A DNA stretch of 64,000 nt from Euphorbia lathyris (lineage: Eukaryota; Streptophyta; Magnoliopsida; Malpighiales; Euphorbiaceae), in the NCBI RefSeq assembly GCF_963576675.1, contig NC_088910.1:27096531-27160530 (forward strand). The letters run 5' to 3'. Within the stretch, counting starts at the first letter, position 1, and each line of letters opens with the position of its first letter. Both the position numbers and the translations under genes were made by a program. This document shows positions 55,490-64,000 of the stretch, piece after piece. The notes below the pieces were generated by a model that worked only from the letters and a program-made list of their open reading frames with translations, searched no databases and was not told the origin of the DNA.

Positions 55490-57463
55490 CTAAACCAGGT
55501 ACTTATTTGGGGCTCCTGAGAGCCTTGAAGAGGTACCCGCAGGCCCCCTTTTATCCCATGAATCCAAAGAACTATGGTTATTTTTCTGAATATCCTTAGG
55601 TTTTTTCATACTCATTTTATTAACCCCCATAGTTTTTCCATTTAAATTTTCAACATAGGTATTCGATTTACTAACCTCATTATGCTTCTTTTTCCCCATT
55701 GGGGCATGATTCTGGGAGCTCCCCAGGTCATTAGCTTTGGACTCAAACAGAGGGTTAACTGCCTCCACCTTATTAACCGCCGGCTCAGCAGATTCTAACC
55801 CAGGCATGCTAAGATCCAATTGCACGTTTGAATTGTCAGATTCATGAGTATCCTCCAAAGACAGAACCCCAAATCTAGAACCTGAGGCGGGAACCGCATC
55901 ATCGCCAGAACCAACAATCTTCTTAGGGGGCCTTTCCTTGATCTCAGGGGCTATCTAGAGAAGATTCATCTCCTTACTGATGTTAGGAGGACAATTTTGA
56001 ACAACAGTTGCACGAGTCCTTCGTCTCCCCGACCTCTTAGCCATCATCCAGGGGCCAAAGATTCTCCCTTCACCTTTAAATCCATCATCTCTCTCTTTCT
56101 CGACCATCACAACCTCTTCGACCAGCTTCTCCCTTTTAGGACACCCTTCATAAGTATGACCAAACATACCACACTCATAACAAATATTGTGGATACCTTC
56201 ATACTCAATAAAGTAAACCATATTCTGAACACAGAATTTAGACAAGAGAGGCTTAGCTAAATCGATATCAATACAAACTCTGGCAAACTTCCCTCTAACA
56301 GTCCCAATAGTGGTTTTATCCACATGGTGAACTTTACCAACTAGTCCACCAATTTTATTAAGAAAGCTTTCATTATAGTATTCAATAGGTAAGCCCGGGA
56401 ATCTCACCCAAGTAAGAATCCTATTAACTGAACAGTCATGAGGATTAAAGTTGGGGATCCATGGCCTTAATGCCAGAACATGATTAGAAATAATATAAGG
56501 ACCACCATTGATAACGGCATTAAAGTCCTCCGCCCTAGTAAATTTGATAACATAATAGTCATTCTCTAAGTCAGTAATGGTGACTTTCCCTTTTTTTGCC
56601 CACTGTGCCTAGATCCTCTGAGCGAAATAATTGAAACTAATTCTTTTACCAAGCATAGTCACTATTAAAGTAAGCTTCCATTTAGACCTGAGGGCACGTT
56701 TATCCACTGAGGATAGCCGAATCACAGGGTATAACAGATCATCCTGTTCTCCATCCTCCTTATCAGAGTCAGAATAGTCCTCCTCAAAATCATCCTCAAT
56801 GATCTCTTCATCTAACACGGGTCCCTCCTCGACCACTCCCATCACAGTATCTCTCCAAGAGATTTTCCCCACGCCTTGCTCATTAGCTTTTTTATTTTCC
56901 GCATCCTCAAATGCCTTAGAAACCACTTTCAAAGTGGACATGGACTCATCATGCACCTCCAACCCCTCCGTTTGAATCCTCCCATCGGCCAAGGCCGAAT
57001 CAGCAATTTTCCCAGCCCCCTGGACAGCAAGCGCAACCCCTAGGTCATGCGCAACACCTACTGCCCGGATAACCGACGCACCGCAAGCGGCAAAACCTCC
57101 TATCGCAAGGACCATATTTCCTTCGCCCGCCCTACCTCCATCGGAACCATTCCGTAGCGCGCCCCCTCCCTGATCTACGATTTCGACTGCCGGCTTGCCT
57201 CCATCATCCCCCGGCCGACCCGCGCCCCTACCCCAAGCCATGCGCTCATCCACCACACCCGATCCGCCGAGTCCTCTCCACTCCGATCCCGTCTCTCTCC
57301 TTCCTCCTCCCTCTTTCTCCCCCTCCAGCCCATCAAACCCGCCGATCCCCTTGCCAACCATCCGATCTGCCCCTTTCGCCCAAAAACGGCCGCTCAGACC
57401 ACCTATCGCCGCCCGCTCCCTCTCTCGCACCCTCTCACGCTCCTTTCCTTTCGTCATTCTCAT
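55490..57463 (-). pseudogene. LINE ORF1 (DUF4283 and CCHC zinc knuckle) with two in-frame TAG codons
   Basis: One reading frame runs from about 57457 to 55490 with stops only at 56606-56608 and 55952-55954. The GC-rich N-terminal third is Gly/Arg-rich. The middle reads WKLTLIVTMLGKRISFNYF (DUF4283 start), then after the first stop WAKKGKVTITDLENDYYVI and RFPGLPIEYYNESFLNKIG. The zinc knuckle CYECGMFGHTYEGC follows, and a Lys/Ser/Asn-rich tail ends at 55490. The role in live elements is RNA binding in the LINE particle. The ATG at 57461-57463 overlaps the TSD, so the ATG at 57455-57457 or a later one would be the true start. Confidence 0.85.
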
Positions 57464-57477
57464 TTCATTTTGGTTGA
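57462..57477. repeat. LINE TSD, right copy (16 bp)
   Basis: atttcattttggttga, identical to 42123-42138. It marks the LINE 5' end. Confidence 0.9.
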
Positions 57478-58925
57478 TAAATGTAATAAAGTTGTGTTTT
57501 TTATAAAATAATAATAATAATTGATTAATAGCTTAATGTATTAATTTCAAATATTAAAAGTTTTTTTTTTTGAAGCAAAAGATTAGAAGTTTAAACATAA
57601 AAAAAATAAAATTTAATTGATCAAGAGTTTAATTATATATTTTTCCTAATAATAATTTTCACATTAAAAAAATAGAGTTTTAAGAAAAAAATATTAAAGA
57701 TAAAATCTATTATTATTTTTTGAGAAAATTACACAGAAATTCATGTTTTGACAATTATTTACAACTATGTCAAGTCATAATTTTTCCTTAAACCGAACTA
57801 TAAAATCAGTACTTTTAATATATTTTAAGGATTAAAATTTATAGATTAGAAGTCTATAATATATTTTCTAGGGTTTATGACTTATGAATTGGAGTCTATA
57901 ATTTTAAACTATCGTGTAAAATTATAATATATAGAAAATAATGACATATTAAAAATTAAATTTGGTGATATGACTTAGTTGTAATTTTGTACTTAATTAT
58001 GATATTCATGTATTTTACCCTTTTTTTTTTGTGAGAAAATCAATTATTTTAATAATTTAATTAATATTTATTGATATTAATAAAAAATAAAATCATAAAA
58101 GTGTATGTATATTTCTACCAAAAAAAAAATAAAAGTGTATGTATATATAAAAAAAAAAAGAGAGAGTAATTAGTTACGTGATAATTCCTAACATTTCAGG
58201 AACCAGCCATTGCTATTTATGGGCCGACTTTATTTAATTTGGAAACAAATTTCTACCCCTTGACAAATAAGACTACAATAGCAAAAAAAATTGAGACTCA
58301 TAAACATTAATTAATTAAATATTGATTAAGAATAAAGGGTGATGCCCTTTGAAATATGAAAATGATATCATTGATGTATACTCTACACAAATTAGAGTTA
58401 GCGACTGACTTGGTCAGATGTTCTTTTAGCACGCCGAGCTTGCTTGCTTTGTCCCTAACTATATCTGCTTATTCAAATTGTTCGGGTATTTACTCAGTCC
58501 GTCTATATCAAAAAGCCCGAACTTACATAAACTTATGATCCGGTTTTAATTTAAATAAGTCTAACATTTCATTGGACCGAGTTTAAAATTACACAATACA
58601 TATATACACGCTTTAATTTAATTATTTTTAGAGATTTAAATTTATTTATTTTTATTGAAGTGTAAAAATATTAATTTGGTAGACTAAGTTTTTCGGGTTT
58701 GGAATTTGAATATCCTAACTCGGCCTAAGCCCAAAGTTCTTTTATGTTGGCAGGAGTCGGGTTTAGACAATAATTTTTAATGTAAAACTCGGTTGAGGTC
58801 AATTCGAATCCAATCCATGCATGCATGCAAGAAGTTATTAATATTGTTTTTGATTGATTAAAGTCTGTTAGAGACCTGAATCTAGAGCCACGAACCTATA
58901 AATTAGGGTTTTCATAATCCTAGCC
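57478..58925. other. AT-rich non-coding DNA right of the LINE
   Basis: It begins with the remainder of the older RNase H fragment's 3' flank (an ataataataataatt run at 57507-57521). The rest is AT-rich with poly(A)/poly(T) runs. No gene was recognised. Confidence 0.4.
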
Positions 58926-59491
58926 CAGGGGCGTAGCAGGGGTGCCTTGGGTCCAAGCCCCTCCGGCCACTAGAACCACCTTGATCCCGGGTAGTTTCGA
59001 TCCTCTGTCTCAAAAAAAAAAATTATCTGGGTGTTGAATTAGTTCCTCCAAGATGGCCCATTAAATGTTAGTCTTGTTCGGAATTTAAAATTTTAATATT
59101 TTAGACCTATTAGGTACTCCTTAAATCCAAATTTCTAATTTTTTGGGCTTGTTAGTATCTCTAAATCCATTTTTTTTTGCCTTTTAGACCCTCCTTAAAT
59201 CCAAATTATTACTTTTTTTGGCTTGGTTCTCTCAAATCAAAAATTTTATTTTTTTTACCTATTCGGCCCTTCTTAAATCCAATTTTGTTTACATGTTAGA
59301 AATTTTAAACAAAATCTAGCTTAATTTTAAAAAATTGTACATTAATACTTAAAAATTGGTCATTGACCACTCAAATTATAACACGCATATATACAAAAAA
59401 AAAAAAAAAGCAAATTGGATTTAGCAATTTCTTTTTGCAAACACACGTATAAAATTGGCCTCCCAACCGAGTGATCATGTATTCGCCACTG
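58926..59491. mobile_element. hAT-type non-autonomous element, 566 bp
   Basis: Left end CAGGGGCGTAGCAGG; right end reverse-complemented CAGTGGCGAATACATG. The 8-bp flanks tcctagcc (58918-58925) and ttctagtc (59492-59499) agree at 6 of 8. The interior has repeated 'cttaaatccaaattt' units (59112-59285). No transposase. Confidence 0.65.
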
Positions 59492-59741
59492 TTCTAGTCC
59501 CATCTCATTCGACGGATCCTTTACGTGTGTTAGAGACAATGTTATACATTATCTCTTAATTAGATTCTTATCTAGTCAGTGTTTATAATTGTACATAACG
59601 CATATTTTGTATTTCTAATTTTATACTAACTCTTATATTTATCACTATAAATAGAAAGCTTCGGACCTAACTTTAATCAAAGAAAATCATTATATTTCTA
59701 TACTTGTCGATTTTGCATATTATTATCACCGTATATCTATT

Positions 59742-59918
59742 TCAGTCATGATCACATGTACTTTAATGAGCAAGTAGAATTTCTCCATTCACCGTTAGAT
59801 TTAGGCTTATTAGAATTCTAAGGTGGAGATTCAAAGCATCATGAGGCTTAGATTTATTAAGCCTATATCTAACGGTGAATGAGTAAATTCACTTGCTCAT
59901 TAAGGTGTATGTTTTCTG
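59742..59918. mobile_element. Foldback MITE, copy 2
   Basis: Closely related to 47346-47526, with the same arms (cattcaccgttagat / atctaacggtgaatg) and TCAG...CTG ends. A 9-bp TSD atatctatt is at 59733-59741 and 59919-59927. The different TSD proves an independent insertion. Confidence 0.85.
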
Positions 59919-59927
59919 ATATCTATT

Positions 59928-60368
59928 ATACCTCCAACACCACGACCCCTACCTTATCCCCTCTGTTATGTATTTTGTTGATTACTTGATGAGTTAGTTG
60001 AATAATGTTGGATTACTCTTCTAAAAACGAAATAATAACAAAAACACTGAATAAGTATTTTCTTGAAAATAAATTATGAATGATTAAATATAGAAAAAGG
60101 CAGTAAGCATGGATTTTGGATTAGTTGGAAATAAATAGATATTACATAGTTAGGGGTTGTTTGGCTATAACAAAGTTAGTAGGGAGCAATTTCTTCACGC
60201 AATATCCACTACTCTAGTCCCCACCACTAATCTTTCTTTTCCATGGACGTCGCCGTCCAACCAACGCCGTTACAAGTAACGACTTAATGAGAAGTGATTT
60301 TTATTAATCCCGCTGAGAATAAGAAATATTAATTAATTAATTAATTTGAGCTTTTATTGACTGATTAG
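59928..60368. other. AT-rich spacer
   Basis: No gene. An aattaatt-type run is at 60331-60345. The last 8 bases (ctgattag, 60361-60368) are the TSD of the next element. Confidence 0.35.
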
Positions 60369-60984
60369 CTATGTTTTAAAAACCGGACCGGACATCGAAC
60401 CGGAGTAGTAAAAGGGTAGGGGTCAATGGGTTCAACCGGTTGACTCGAATTGGTTGAACCGGATGATGTCATAATTAATATTTAAATTATTAAATTATTA
60501 ATCATAATATATCAATTTATCAATAAATTAAATAAAACAATAAAAAAAATCAAATCATACCCTTAATCAAATCATACCCTTAATCATACCCTTAATAAAA
60601 CAATAAAAAAAATCAAATCATACCCTTAAATAAAAAAAATGTTTGGCCCAGTACAGAAATTAATTTGTTTAAACTATTAAAATGATAAATCATAAATGCA
60701 TGTTAGACGCGTGAATGTGGGGAAAACATATCATCCCACATCGGAAGATTGTGGGAGCATGAAGGAAATACTCTTCTATAAATTGATTGCAATGAAAACA
60801 GTAAGTAATACAAAATAACCGGAGTCAATCCGGTTCACCGGTTTAATACCGGTTTACCGGTTTGCTCCGGTTTTAGACGGGTTGATGTAATTAACTCGCA
60901 ATGGTTATAACCGGATCGGATGTCTGTCCGGGTTGCGGTCGAACCGGTTCAACTGACCGGTCCGGTCCGGTTTTTAAATCATTG
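60369..60984. mobile_element. hAT-type MITE with CCGG-rich ends, TSD CTGATTAG
   Basis: Left end CTATGTTTTAAAAACCGGAC; right end reverse-complemented CAATGATTTAAAAACCGGAC; TIR about 25 bp. An exact 8-bp TSD ctgattag is at 60361-60368 and 60985-60992. The ends carry many ACCGGTT/CCGGTTT words; the middle has a tandem caaatcataccctta repeat (60549-60630). Confidence 0.85.
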
Positions 60985-60992
60985 CTGATTAG

Positions 60993-62700
60993 GTGAAAGT
61001 TGATCTTTTTTTTTTCTTTGAACATATTAATTTTATTTTATGGTTAATTAGTACTTAGTTAGAGGTAATAAATTCATTGAAAGTCAAAACAAAATTAAAA
61101 GAGATTTATAACACAAATTACTCATGTAGATATAATTATTCTTTCTTTTGTATAATTTCTTCATCATGCATGTAGGTCAAAAATATTGTCTGATGAAAAT
61201 TTAAATCATCGTCGTTATTGATCACAATTTTATATTTATATATATATGATTTCCACTAAAAAGGGAAATAATATTACATTAATTAGTTAATTAGATAAAA
61301 AAAATATATAAATGCAAACCATACGTATAAGGATCGAAATTTCCAATTCAAGAAATAATTAAAATATTGTATGATAATGTTCTGTATGGTCCATTTTGAT
61401 TCGTTGATTGGTTTTAGTTTGTGAAGTAAGTACAAGTGTTATAATGTGGAGTTTGATCAACTAACTTTAACCAATTGTAGAATGCTACGTGGACATTCTA
61501 GGATTCAAACCTATGCTGATGCAGCCGAATTGTCAAAATAGAAGAATAATAATAAAAATATCGCCACCATAATAAACTAAGATGCTTGGTGTACTAATCA
61601 AATTAACATAATAATTAAATTGGGTAATTAAATAATCATATTGATACTTCAATATTGAATACTAAATTTAAGTTGCTTTCCAATAATCTGAATCACAATA
61701 AATAATTGGGAAAGGATCGAAATCCGATCCTTTTCTGATATTTAAGTCAAAAGTATTCTTAAAAGTAAAAAATAACTTAAAAACAGTCATAAATTTAGTA
61801 AAAATATATGTACCTGATGTATCATTATCAAGATTATTTATAGATAATTATGTACCTAAATTGTAAGTATACATTATAAGTGTCTATTCCTAGTTAGTTT
61901 GGCTAGACACCTTCCTACGTGTGGTCCATTTGTTGGCTCTAGATCTTAACCTCTTTATACCATTCTATAATTTCCAGCCTAATCTAATAGGATTTAGGAG
62001 CGTGTCAATAAAATCTGAAGCTCCTATCGGTCTACGTGTAAGGCTAGATGCCTTCTTCCTGAAACTTTCTAACTAATTGTCTTGATTATCCTTCCCAGCT
62101 CTTTTGCAACATAGGTCTTTAACTTAGGTCCAATTTCTTATTTTGAACGGACCTTCATTCCGATTGTGTTTATCATCCACATATCAATATGTTACTCAGT
62201 AGTTATAACTAAATTCCACTTCTATCAGAAAAAACGCATTATAAACCCTAATCATTCTAACTTTGGTCACTTTTCATTTCGATATTAAATGATTGAAGTT
62301 ATATTTTTTTTATCACATTAAACTTATCGTAATTAGAAATTATTATATTAAATGATCGAAGTAACCAACAAATCTTACTATAAATAAGTTCATACTCAAT
62401 TATTGTAAGTAAATTTAAGACTCAATATATCATTTTAAATAGACTCGAGAAATTAACAAGATACTTTCTAAATTCAGAGGTAAATCGATTTGTTAGATTA
62501 TGTACGAAGCATTTTTTTTTTATTAGTAAAGTCGTAATTTTATACCTTAATTAAAAAAAAAAATTATTATTATTATAGGATGACAAAGAAGACGAGCCAC
62601 GTAAGATTTGAAGCAATATATCCAAAATACACGTCGCCGTGTCGTTGAACCCAACTTCCTCCCAACGCTAACCGCCAAAGACTCTAAAACCAAACCACTA
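60993..62700. other. AT-rich intergenic DNA upstream of the LysM gene
   Basis: No coding unit was recognised. A less AT-rich stretch (61885-62160) may be an unidentified repeat. The last few hundred bases before 62720 are the probable LysM gene promoter. Confidence 0.35.
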
Positions 62701-62725
62701 ACCCACCCATTTCTCTATTCTCCCC

Positions 62726-62736
62726 ATATATATAAG
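62726..62736 (+). promoter_or_regulatory. TATA box of the LysM gene
   Basis: ATATATATAAG lies 60 nt upstream of the start codon and is followed by a GAGAGAG run, a common plant core-promoter layout. Confidence 0.65.
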
Positions 62737-62795
62737 TAGAGAGAGGGCGCCAACTTAATTCATTAAATTAAATCCCACAACTTCCTTCCTTGAAT

Positions 62796-63125
62796 ATGGC
62801 TACAAACAAGAGCATCGTCAGAATCTCCGGCGACGCAGCTTCATGGTACTGCGCTATTCTCCTTTTAGGCCTTATATTAGTAGGTTCAATCAGACAGAGC
62901 TCTTCTTCGGCGGCTGAACCAGTACGAGGTAACCAGTTTCTTCACGACCGACCTTGCGATGAAATCTACGTGGTCGGAGAAGGAGAAACCCTTAATACCA
63001 TCAGCGACAAGTGCGGCGATCCGTTTATCGTGGAGCGTAACCCGCATATCCATGACCCGGATGATGTTTTTCCTGGTCTTGTTATCAAAATTACTACTTC
63101 CAAACCCAGGAAGTTGTTAAGGTAG
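62796..63125 (+). CDS. Small LysM-domain protein with N-terminal membrane anchor or signal peptide
   Basis: A single-exon gene of 109 codons starting ATGGCTACAAAC; the upstream TTG and AAT codons are not starts. A hydrophobic segment at residues 17-33 (WYCAILLLGLILVGSI) is a signal peptide or anchor. A LysM domain follows at about 54-101: CDEIYVVGEGETLNTISDKC, then VERNPHIHDPDDVFPGLVIKI. Cys54 and Cys73 could form a disulfide. The short basic tail is PRKLLR. LysM modules bind N-acetylglucosamine glycans. Plant proteins of this one-LysM, roughly 100-aa type are widespread and have no kinase domain, so a receptor role is not implied; their function is largely unknown. Expected site: secreted or membrane-attached, facing the apoplast. 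No operon-like neighbour; own TATA and poly(A) signals. Confidence 0.92.
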   Translation: MATNKSIVRISGDAASWYCAILLLGLILVGSIRQSSSSAAEPVRGNQFLHDRPCDEIYVVGEGETLNTISDKCGDPFIVERNPHIHDPDDVFPGLVIKITTSKPRKLLR

Positions 63126-63188
63126 AGTAGAATTCATATTTTCATACCTATACTTCTTTTTTTTTTTCTTAATTAAGTCATACGGCCG

Positions 63189-63194
63189 AATAAA
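63189..63194 (+). promoter_or_regulatory. Poly(A) signal AATAAA for the LysM gene
   Basis: Lies 64 nt after the TAG stop codon and is followed by a T-rich run (63204-63224), which fits a plant polyadenylation region. Confidence 0.5.
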
Positions 63195-64000
63195 TCATGT
63201 AAATTTTTTTTTTTTTTTTTTTTGTTCTTGTAAATCCTTCTCTCTCTCTTTTTTGGGTTGTTTTTATTTTAGTTTTATATGACGATACTTATTATATCAT
63301 ACTGTGGAATTCATATGATCTTTCTGTTTTTGGTACTGAGAAAGAAACTCCGAAAGAGAATCATAAGATGCCTGAATATTTGTCTCTTGATTTATTGTGT
63401 CTGTCTATCAAGCTTGTCTTCTTCTACACAATCAATTTTTTATTAGTTAAAGACATTTATGCCCCTGAGTTATAACACTGGGTGATATGAATAAACTAAA
63501 AAGTCAATTGCATTCAAACATGTCCATGATCATTATTTTAATTTTTGAAATTAATTTTCTGTTTTGATTTCAATTTTGTGTTAGTACACGAAATGAAAAT
63601 TTAGAGTATCATGAACTAAATTTAAGAAGTTGGACTTGGCTAATTTTTTAATTATTTTTTTAATGGCTTGAGTTTTAATTTGATTTATTTGATTTTGTTG
63701 AATAAGATGACGGAGTTTTCCCAAGAGAAAATAAAATACGAATAAACAAAAACTTGCTTTAAACAAATAATAATCATAAAAAAACAAGTTAGTATACAGT
63801 TTGGTTGGCAGTTGCAAGTTAGAAAGGACAGAAACTGTTTTATTGGCGAATTAAATGAAGACATATGAACTTGTCCGTCTTCTTCAAATGCTACAATTTA
63901 CCTAAACGCTACCTAAGTAGTTGACTTTCAATCTAGTTCTTGTTCGCAGTTTCTTAGCTTATAAGTAATGTCGACATTGTTTCAAAAAAAAAAAAAAAGT
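63195..64000. other. AT-rich 3' flank to window end
   Basis: No further gene was recognised. T-runs (63204-63224) and a terminal A-run (63985-63998) are present. The minus-strand frame at 63581-63817 has no protein features. Confidence 0.4.

Larger units (their letters stand above)
42139..57461 (-). mobile_element. Essentially full-length L1-type LINE, split by the LARD
   Basis: Net length is about 6.15 kb once the LARD and one GAGCT are removed. The minus strand has ORF1 (57463-55490), ORF2 (about 55462-54239 and 45068-42195), a short 3' UTR and a poly(A) tail (T-run 42139-42152), with 16-bp TSDs on both sides. Endonuclease, RT, zf-RVT and RNase H parts are all present, but stops and frameshifts inactivate it. 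Confidence 0.92.

Noticed and set aside
55997..57506. Plus-strand Pro/Ser-rich frames opposite LINE ORF1
   Set aside because: Antisense of the GC-rich LINE ORF1; no domain, and the minus-strand reading matches known LINE proteins.
1..64000. tRNA or rRNA genes
   Set aside because: Read for cloverleaf-like cores (GGTTCGAATCC-type words) and rRNA-like sequence; nothing convincing was found by eye. A tRNAscan run would settle it.

Overview
The window reads as nuclear DNA of a core eudicot plant. It is AT-rich, has short GT-AG introns, plant LTR retrotransposons, a plant L1-type LINE and many MITEs. I cannot name the species. Only three host genes look intact: two sorbitol dehydrogenase (SDH) family genes at the left end and a small LysM protein gene at the right end. 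The roughly 52 kb between them is almost entirely nested transposable elements, many with boundaries fixed by target-site duplications (TSDs).

Left end (1-12,300): a six-exon SDH gene on the minus strand (133-1810) and a six-exon paralogue on the plus strand (7643-9867) stand head to head. Their exons have the same phases and nearly the same lengths, so they are an inverted duplicate pair. Two residues in the substrate-binding part differ (Tyr to His, Ala to Gly). That fits a class I SDH beside a class II, L-idonate-dehydrogenase-like SDH. Between them lie a gag-only Copia remnant, a LINE 3' fragment and MITEs. A solo LTR-like repeat sits in intron 1 of the second gene, and a MULE-like MITE follows it.

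12.3-19.2 kb: an old minus-strand Copia element, decayed by stops and frameshifts, carries three later insertions: two solo LTRs (TSDs CCAAC and ATCAA) and a hAT-type element (imperfect 8-bp TSD).

19.5-40.06 kb: a stack of insertions. An RNase H-like LINE-type fragment is split by a plus-strand Copia element (20040-39635, TSD GCTTT). The Copia 5' LTR is split by a solo LTR (20906-31954, TSD CGTAT). That solo LTR is split by an Athila-type Ty3/Gypsy element (21321-30871, TSD TAATC), which has an open PR-RT-RNase H frame, a broken integrase and almost no gag.

42.1-57.5 kb: an essentially full-length L1-type LINE on the minus strand (16-bp TSD) lies in the 3' end of an older RNase H fragment. 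A 9.17-kb non-autonomous LTR element of LARD type (45069-54238, TSD GAGCT, LTRs about 99% identical) later split its ORF2 between endonuclease and reverse transcriptase. Removing the insertion and one TSD leaves the LINE frame uninterrupted at that point.

Right end (57.5-64 kb): AT-rich DNA with two hAT-type elements and a foldback MITE whose sister copy lies inside the LARD, followed by the LysM gene (62796-63125) with a TATA box and a poly(A) signal.

I did not find a clearly new defence or metabolic system. The most unusual signals are the divergent SDH pair, the coding-free LARD, palindrome clusters at the same place in the U3 of two unrelated LTRs, and a doubled primer-binding site in the Athila element.
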